64,000 bases of DNA from Asterias amurensis (Eukaryota; Echinodermata; Asteroidea; Forcipulatida; Asteriidae): positions 77,001 to 141,000 of the forward strand of contig NC_092648.1 of assembly GCF_032118995.1 (NCBI RefSeq), written 5' to 3'. The notes beneath the pieces are model-generated. The model did not search any database. It saw only the letters and a program-made list of their open reading frames with translations, and was not told the DNA's origin. Positions 57,812 through 64,000 of this stretch are shown one piece after another; the first letter of the stretch is position 1; every line of letters begins with the position of its first letter. The position numbers and the translations under genes were made by a program.

Positions 57812-57881
57812 GGGTGTCTTGGCTAAGCGGTGGACTCGAGTTCTTTAATTTACGAATTATGGGTTCCAATCCTATCCCGAC
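57812..57881 (+). mobile_element. tRNA-like SINE head abutting the 60-bp array
   Basis: GTCTTGGCTAAGCGGTGGAC (A-box-like, Leu/Ser-type with a long variable arm) and GGGTTCCAATCCTATCCC (B box) form a tRNA-like unit. No SINE body follows; the first 60-bp satellite monomer starts within a few bases. Confidence 0.7.
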
Positions 57882-60800
57882 AGGCCTATGGTGCTTTGTT
57901 GCTGGTTGCAGATGTCTGTTCACTGTCCGTTCTTGAGCGACAGGCTTCTGGTGCTATGTCATTGGTTGCCGATGTTCGTTCACTTTCATTTCTTGAGCGA
58001 CAGGCCTCTGGTGCTATATCACTGGTTACTGATGTCCGTTCACTGGAGTTTCTTGAGTTTCTTGTCACTGATTGCTGATGTCCGTTCAATGTCAGTTCCT
58101 GAGTGCCAGGCCTCTGGTGCTATGTCACTGGTTGCCGATGTGCGTTCACTTTCACTTCTTGAGCGACAGGCCTCTGGTGCTATGCCAGTGGTTCCCGAAG
58201 TTCGCTCACTTTCTTGAGCGACAAGCCTCTGGTGCTATGTCACTGGATGCCAATATCGGTTCACTTTCATTTCTTGAGCGCCAGGCCTCTGGTGCTATAT
58301 CACTGGATGCTGATGTGCGTTCACTTTCATTTCTTGAGCGACAGGCCTCTGGTGCTATATCATTGGTTGCCGAAGTTCGCTCACTTTCATTTCTTGAGCG
58401 ACAGGCCTCTGGTGCTATATCACTGTCAGTTCCTATGTTCAGTCCCATGTTCGCTCACTTTCACTTCTTGAACGACAGGCCTCTGGTGCTATGTCATTGA
58501 TTGCCGATGTTCGTTCACTTTTATTACTTGAGCGCCTGGCCTATGGTGCTATATCACTAGTTGCCGATGTTTGCTCACTTTCTTTTCTTGAACGACAGGC
58601 CTCTGGTGCTATGTCACTGGTTGCTGATGGTAGTTCACTTGTTCTTGAGCAACAGGCCTCTGGTGCTATGTCACTGGTTGCCGATGTCTGTTCACTTTCA
58701 TTTCTTGAAGGATAGGCCTCTGGTGCTATGTCACTGGTTGCTGATGGTAGTTCACTTGTCCTTGAGCAACAGGCCTCTGGTGCTATGTCACTGGTTGCCG
58801 ATGTTTGTTAACTTTCATTTCTTGAAGGACAGGCCTCTGGTGATTTCCAGTGGTTGCCGATGTCGGTTCACTGTAGTTTCTTGAGTGACAGGTCTTTTGT
58901 GTTATGCCACAGGTTGTCGATGTTCGTTCACTTTTGTTTCTTGAGTGACAGTCCTCTGGTGCTATGCCAGTGGTTGACGATACATAGATGTCTGTTCACT
59001 GTCCTTTCTTGAGGGACAAGCCTCTGGTGCTATGCCAGTGGTTGCCGATGTTCGTTCACTTTCATTTCTTGAGTGACAGGCCTCTGGTGCTATGCCAGTG
59101 GTTGCCGATGTTCGTTCACTTTCATTTCTTGAGTGACAGGCCTCTGGTGCTATGCCTGTGGTTGCCGATGTTCGTTCACTTTCATTTCTTGAGTGACACT
59201 GACAGGCCTCTGGTGCTAAGCCAGTGGTTGCCGATGTTCGTTCACTTTCATTTCTTGAGTCAGGCCTCTGGTGCTATGCCTGGGGTTGACGAAAGATAAA
59301 TGTCAGTTCACCGTCGTTTCTTGACCGACTAGCCTCTAGTGCTATGCCATGGTTGCCAATGTCCGTTCACTGTGGTTTTTTGAGCGACAGGCCTCTGGTG
59401 CTATGCCTGGGGTTGATGATGTTGGTTCACTGTCGTTTCTTGAGCGACGGGCCACTGGCTCTTTGCCAGTGGTTGCCGATATCTGTTCACTTTCATTTCT
59501 TGATCGACAGGCCTCTGGTGCTATGCCAGTTGTTGCCGATGTTTGTTCACTTTCATTTCTTGAGTGACAGGCCTCTGGTGCTATGCCAGTGGTTGCCGAT
59601 GTTCGTTCACTTTCGTTTCTTGAGTCAGGCCTCTGGTGCTATGCCTGGGGTTGATATCGGTTCACTGTCTTGAGCGCCAGGCCTCTAGCTCTATGCCAGT
59701 GGTTGCCAATGTCTGTTCACTTTCATTTCTTGAGCGACAGGCCTCTGGTGCTATGCCAGTGGTTGCGGTTGTTCGTTCACTTTCATTACTTGAGCGACAG
59801 GTCTCTGGTGCTATGCCAGTGGTTGACGATGTTCGTTCACTTTCATTTCTTAAGCAACAGGCCTCTGGTACCATGCCAGTGGTTGCCAATGTCCGCTCAC
59901 TTTCATTTCTTGAGCGACAGGCCTCTGGTGCTATGCCAGTGGTTGCGGTTGTTCGTTCACTTTCATTTCTTGAGTGACAGGCCTCTGGTGCTATGCCTGT
60001 GGTTGCCGATGTTCGTTCACTTTCATTTCTTGAGTGACACTGACAGGCCTCTGGTGCTAAGCCAGTGGTTGCCGATGTTCGTTCACTTTCATTTCTTGAG
60101 TCAGGCCTCTGGTGCTATGCCTGGGGTTGACGAAAGATAAATGTCAGTTCACCGTCGTTTCTTGACCGACTAGCCTCTAGTGCTATGCCATGGTTGCCAA
60201 TGTCCGTTCACTGTGGTTTTTTGAGCGACAGGCCTCTGGTGCTATGCCTGGGGTTGATGATGTTGGTTCACTGTCGTTTCTTGAGCGACGGGCCACTGGC
60301 TCTTTGCCAGTGGTTGCCGATATCTGTTCACTTTCATTTCTTGATCGACAGGCCTCTGGTGCTATGCCAGTTGTTGCCGATGTTTGTTCACTTTCATTTC
60401 TTGAGTGACAGGCCTCTGGTGCTATGCCAGTGGTTGCCGATGTTCGTTCACTTTCGTTTCTTGAGTCAGGCCTCTGGTGCTATGCCTGGGGTTGATATCG
60501 GTTCACTGTCTTGAGCGCCAGGCCTCTAGCTCTATGCCAGTGGTTGCCAATGTCTGTTCACTTTCATTTCTTGAGCGACAGGCCTCTGGTGCTATGCCAG
60601 TGGTTGCGGTTGTTCGTTCACTTTCATTACTTGAGCGACAGGTCTCTGGTGCTATGCCAGTGGTTGACGATGTTCGTTCACTTTCATTTCTTAAGCAACA
60701 GGCCTCTGGTACCATGCCAGTGGTTGCCAATGTCCGCTCACTTTCATTTCTTGAGCGACAGGCCTCTGGTGCTATGCCAGTGGTTGCGGTTGTTCGTTCA

Positions 60801-62930
60801 CTTTCATTTCTTGAGCGACAGGCCTCTGGTACCATGCCAGTGGTTGCCAATGTCCGCTCACTTTCATTTCTTGAGCGACAGGCCTCTGGTGCTATGCCAG
60901 TGGTTGCGGTTGTTCGTTCACTTTCATTTCTTGAGTGACAGGCCTCTGGTGCTATGCCTGTGGTTGCCGATGTTCGTTCACTTTCATTTCTTGAGTGACA
61001 CTGACAGGCCTCTGGTGCTAAGCCAGTGGTTGCCGATGTTCGTTCACTTTCATTTCTTGAGTCAGGCCTCTGGTGCTATGCCTGGGGTTGATGATGTTGG
61101 TTCACTGTCGTTTCTTGAGCGACGGGCCACTGGCTCTTTGCCAGTGGTTGCCGATATCTGTTCACTTTCATTTCTTGATCGACAGGCCTCTGGTGCTATG
61201 CCAGTTGTTGCCGATGTTTGTTCACTTTCATTTCTTGAGTGACAGGCCTCTGGTGCTATGCCAGTGGTTGCCGATGTTCGTTCACTTTCGTTTCTTGAGT
61301 CAGGCCTCTGGTGCTATGCCTGGGGTTGATATCGGTTCACTGTCTTGAGCGCCAGGCCTCTAGCTCTATGCCAGTGGTTGCCAATGTCTGTTCACTTTCA
61401 TTTCTTGAGCGACAGGCCTCTGGTGCTATGCCAGTGGTTGCGGTTGTTCGTTCACTTTCATTACTTGAGCGACAGGTCTCTGGTGCTATGCCAGTGGTTG
61501 ACGATGTTCGTTCACTTTCATTTCTTAAGCAACAGGCCTCTGGTACCATGCCAGTGGTTGCCAATGTCCGCTCACTTTCATTTCTTGAGCGACAGGCCTC
61601 TGGTGCTATGCCAGTGGTTGCGGTTGTTCGTTCACTTTCATTTCTTGAGCGACAGGCCTCTGGTGCTATGCCAGTGGTTGACGATGTCCGTTCACTCTCA
61701 TTTCTTGAGCGACAGGCCTCTGGTGCTATGCCAGTGGTTGACGATGTTCGTTCACTTTCATTTCTTAAGCAACAGGCCTCTGGTACCATGCCAGTGGTTG
61801 CCAATGTCCGCTCACTTTCATTTCTTGAGCGACAGGCCTCTGGTGCTATGCCAGTGGTTGCGGTTGTTCGTTCACTTTCATTTCTTGAGCGACAGGCCTC
61901 TGGTGCTATGCCAGTGGTTGACGATGTCCGTTCACTCTCATTTCTTGATCGACAGGCCTCTGGTGCTATGCCAGTGGTTGACGATGTTCGTTCACTTTCA
62001 TTTCTTAAGCAACAGGCCTCTGGTACCATGCCAGTGGTTGCCAATGTCCGCTCACTTTCATTTCTTGAGCGACAGGCCTCTGGTGCTATGCCAGTGGTTG
62101 CCGATGTCTGTTCACTGTCATTTTTTGAGCGACAGGCCTCTGGTGCTATGCCAGTGGTTGCCGATGTCGGTTTACTGTCATTTCTTGAGTGACAGGCCTC
62201 TGGTGCTATATCACTAGTTGCCGATGTTTGCTCACTTTCTTTTCTTGAACGACAGGCCTTTGGTATTGTGCCACAGGTTGCCGATGTTGGTTCACTGGAG
62301 TTTCTTGAGCGACATGCCTCTAGTGCTATGTCACTGGTTGCCGATGTTCAGCCACTTTCATTTCTTGAGCGACAGGCCTCTGGTGCTATGTCACTGGTTG
62401 CCGATGTTCATTCACTTTCATTTCTTGAGCGCCAGGCCTCTGGTGCTATGCCACAGGTTGCCGATGTTTGTTCAATTTCATTTCTTGAGCGACAGGCCTC
62501 TAGTGCTATATCACTGGTTACTGATGTCCGTTCACTGGAGTTTCTTGAGCGATAGGCCTTGGGTGCTATGCCACAGGTTGCTGATGTCGGTGCACTGTCG
62601 TTTCTTGAGCGACAGGCCTCTGGTACTATGCCACAGGTTGCCGATGTCGGTTTCTTTCATTTCTTGAGCAGCAGGCCTCTGATACTGGTTGCCGTTGTCA
62701 AATCAGTTTCCTTTCTTGAGCGACAGGCCTCTGGTGCTATGCCAGTGGTTGCCGATGTCTGTTCACTTTCATTTCTTGAGCGACAGGCCTCTGGTGCTAT
62801 GCCACAGGTTGTCGATGTCGGTTCACTTTCATTTCTTGAGCAGCAGGCCTCTGATACAGGTTGCCGTTGTCGGTTCACTTTCATTTATTGAGCAGCAAGC
62901 CTCTGGTGCATGCTGTTTCACTGGTTGCCG
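57882..62930. repeat. Large 60-bp satellite array (about 80 or more monomers) with higher-order units
   Basis: The monomer reads GGTTGCCGATGTTCGTTCAC, TTTCATTTCTTGAGCGACAG, GCCTCTGGTGCTATGCCAGT. Early monomers (57.9-58.9 kb) and late ones (62.2-62.9 kb) are diverse. The middle is arranged in higher-order units: the block around 59,160 recurs at 60,001 (841 bp) and 60,962 (961 bp, including 120 extra bp), with near-identity by eye. A 240-bp four-monomer unit repeats at 61,501-62,050. Because 60 is a multiple of three, any frame lacking a stop in the monomer stays open. Long open frames therefore exist in two plus-strand frames (up to 293 codons) and one minus-strand frame (235 codons, ATTGIAPEACRSRNESERTS repeat). 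Many plus-strand breaks are GAGCGACAG to GAGTGACAG changes (CGA to TGA). Coding is not supported. Confidence 0.95.
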
Positions 62931-63229
62931 ATGCTGGTTTATAATTGGTCAACAAATATCTTATCACACTTAAAATACAAATTGACACCACATATGATAT
63001 TGGGGCCTAACATTTTTTAATCAATCCTGCAATTGAATGTGCAAATTAAAATTGATGGCTTATATATAATTTTTGGTCCTCATACTTGACCTTTCAGAGA
63101 CGGTGATTTTGGGAACAGTTTCCTGAAAAGAAATGCAGAATGGAGTCACCACTGCTGATGTCATCAAGGAAACTAGGGGTAAAGGAGAGCATCGCATATG
63201 AAAACATTGCTATCGTCTAGATGTCTTAG

Positions 63230-63590
63230 CTGCAAGCAATCATGGATGTAACAATCATTACTGGCTGCCTTTACAAGGACCATATTGTGTTCAAGCCAAC
63301 GTTGCTCACATACACGTCTCATTATGGTCTCGCTCCTGCACGTAACTCTGAACTCTAAATCTGAACCTTGTATACACCTGCTCGTTGTCCTTCGCTCATC
63401 ATCACAGTGTCTACTGCAAGCTCCCCAGAGAGTCTCTACTTCGCATTATGGGAGTCGGTGCTGCTCCCATCTTATGGAACAGTCTTCCTCTTATTGTTCG
63501 CCAAGCTACTTCGATCACTTCCTTCAAGAGTTGTCTGAAAACGCAATGTTTTCAAAATAATGATGCACTTTTTGTTCTTTTAATTCTTGT
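63230..63590 (+). mobile_element. LINE C-terminal coding fragment (non-LTR retrotransposon)
   Basis: Translated pieces include HYWLPLQ, IVFKPTLLTYTSHYGLAPA and, further on, APILWNSLPLIVRQATSI followed by TSFKSCLKTQCF. These are in the order of the conserved region after the reverse transcriptase domain (HWLP...FK..LLTY...GLAP ... WNSLP..IR...S...FK..LKT). The frame shifts between them, so the copy is broken. Family not resolved. Confidence 0.85.
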
Positions 63591-63825
63591 TTTGGCTGAT
63601 CTCTTCCGTGTTGTTTTCATGGCCAGATGCTGAGGATCTTGGCTAAGGGTGTAAGTGCTGGTAACCTCTCCCCTTTTCAAAATAGGTGTTCTAATTAATG
63701 ATGCAATTTTTGTGCTTTTTATTCTTGTTTTAGCTGATCATTTCTATGTTGTTATATGGCCAGATGCTGAGGATCTTGGCTAAGGGTGTAAGTGCTGGTA
63801 ACCTCTCCCCTTTTTAAACATGTTT
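63560..63825. repeat. Two-copy 137-bp tandem repeat in the LINE 3' region
   Basis: GATGCTGAGGATCTTGGCTA then AGGGTGTAAGTGCTGGTAAC occurs at 63,626 and 63,763, with flanking TGATGCA..TTTTTGT and TTAATTCTTGTTTTGGCTGA / TTATTCTTGTTTTAGCTGA also duplicated. Confidence 0.88.
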
Positions 63826-63865
63826 TCTATGATGGTATGTTACTTTTGTGTAGCGGTGTATAGGC

Positions 63866-64000
63866 AATGGACACTATTGGTAAATATTTCAAATAATTTT
63901 GAGCTTAAAAATTTACTTTGCAGTTGTTACTAGCAATGGAGAGCTGTTGATATTATAGTAAACTTTCTTACTCAAGATAATAAAAGACTTCAACTGAAGC
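63866..64000. mobile_element. MITE fragment at the window edge
   Basis: AATGGACACTATTGGTAAAT, TTCAAATAATTTTGAGC and AGCAATGGAGAGCTGTTGAT match the left part of the 57.2-kb family (in reverse-complement order of its right half). The copy runs to or past the window end. Confidence 0.65.

Noticed and set aside
57812-57881. A functional tRNA gene
   Set aside because: The A and B boxes are tRNA-like, but the arms do not pair well by eye and the same head is seen on SINEs throughout the window.
61311-62217. Protein-coding genes of about 290 residues in two overlapping plus-strand frames
   Set aside because: They are periodic readings of the 60-bp satellite. Overlapping frames are open equally, and upstream units are broken by stops and indels.
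57882-62930. A CRISPR-like array
   Set aside because: The 60-bp units are contiguous with no unique spacers, in a eukaryotic setting with spliced genes.

Overview
The window looks like intron-rich animal nuclear DNA, most likely from an echinoderm and perhaps a sea star. The evidence is three split genes with GT-AG introns and animal orthologues, a heavy load of tRNA-headed SINEs, small inverted-repeat elements starting TTAAAGGCAGTGGACACTATT, and many minisatellites. The phylum call rests on my memory of that inverted-repeat family in sea-star genomes, so it is an inference. No bacterial-style operon, rRNA, CRISPR array or virus-like element was seen.

Layout. 1-3.0 kb has no confident gene, only repeats and a possible promoter near 3.05 kb. 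3.74-9.97 kb (+) is a six-exon DNAJC4-like gene, a membrane-anchored J-domain co-chaperone. 10-20.4 kb is intergenic, with a LINE fragment, a complete MITE, paired SINEs and one orphan exon-like block. 20.47-38.93 kb (-) is a twelve-exon SMOC-like gene for a secreted matricellular calcium-binding protein. 38.9-42.5 kb is the spacer between the divergent SMOC-like and CYP46A1-like genes. 42.52-49.53 kb (+) is a twelve-exon CYP46A1-like cytochrome P450. 49.5-64 kb is repeat-dominated: a 14/85-bp hierarchical minisatellite (50.5-51.7 kb), a 1.1-kb-offset duplication (53.1-55.0 kb), nested 154-bp and 17-bp repeats (56.0-57.0 kb), a complete MITE (57.2-57.5 kb), a roughly 5-kb array of 60-bp monomers (57.9-62.9 kb) and a LINE end (63.2-63.6 kb).

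The three genes show no sign of acting in one pathway: one is organelle or membrane proteostasis, one extracellular matrix/BMP-type modulation, one sterol oxidation. The most notable gene-level observation is the SMOC-like protein, which appears to carry two thyroglobulin-EC modules in series (signal peptide, Kazal, TY, EC, TY, EC), where vertebrate SMOCs have one EC domain. The most notable non-genic structure is the 60-bp array, which has near-identical higher-order units of about 0.84 kb and begins directly next to a tRNA-like SINE head. Exon models come from reading splice sites, phase and family resemblance by eye. No search or alignment program was run.
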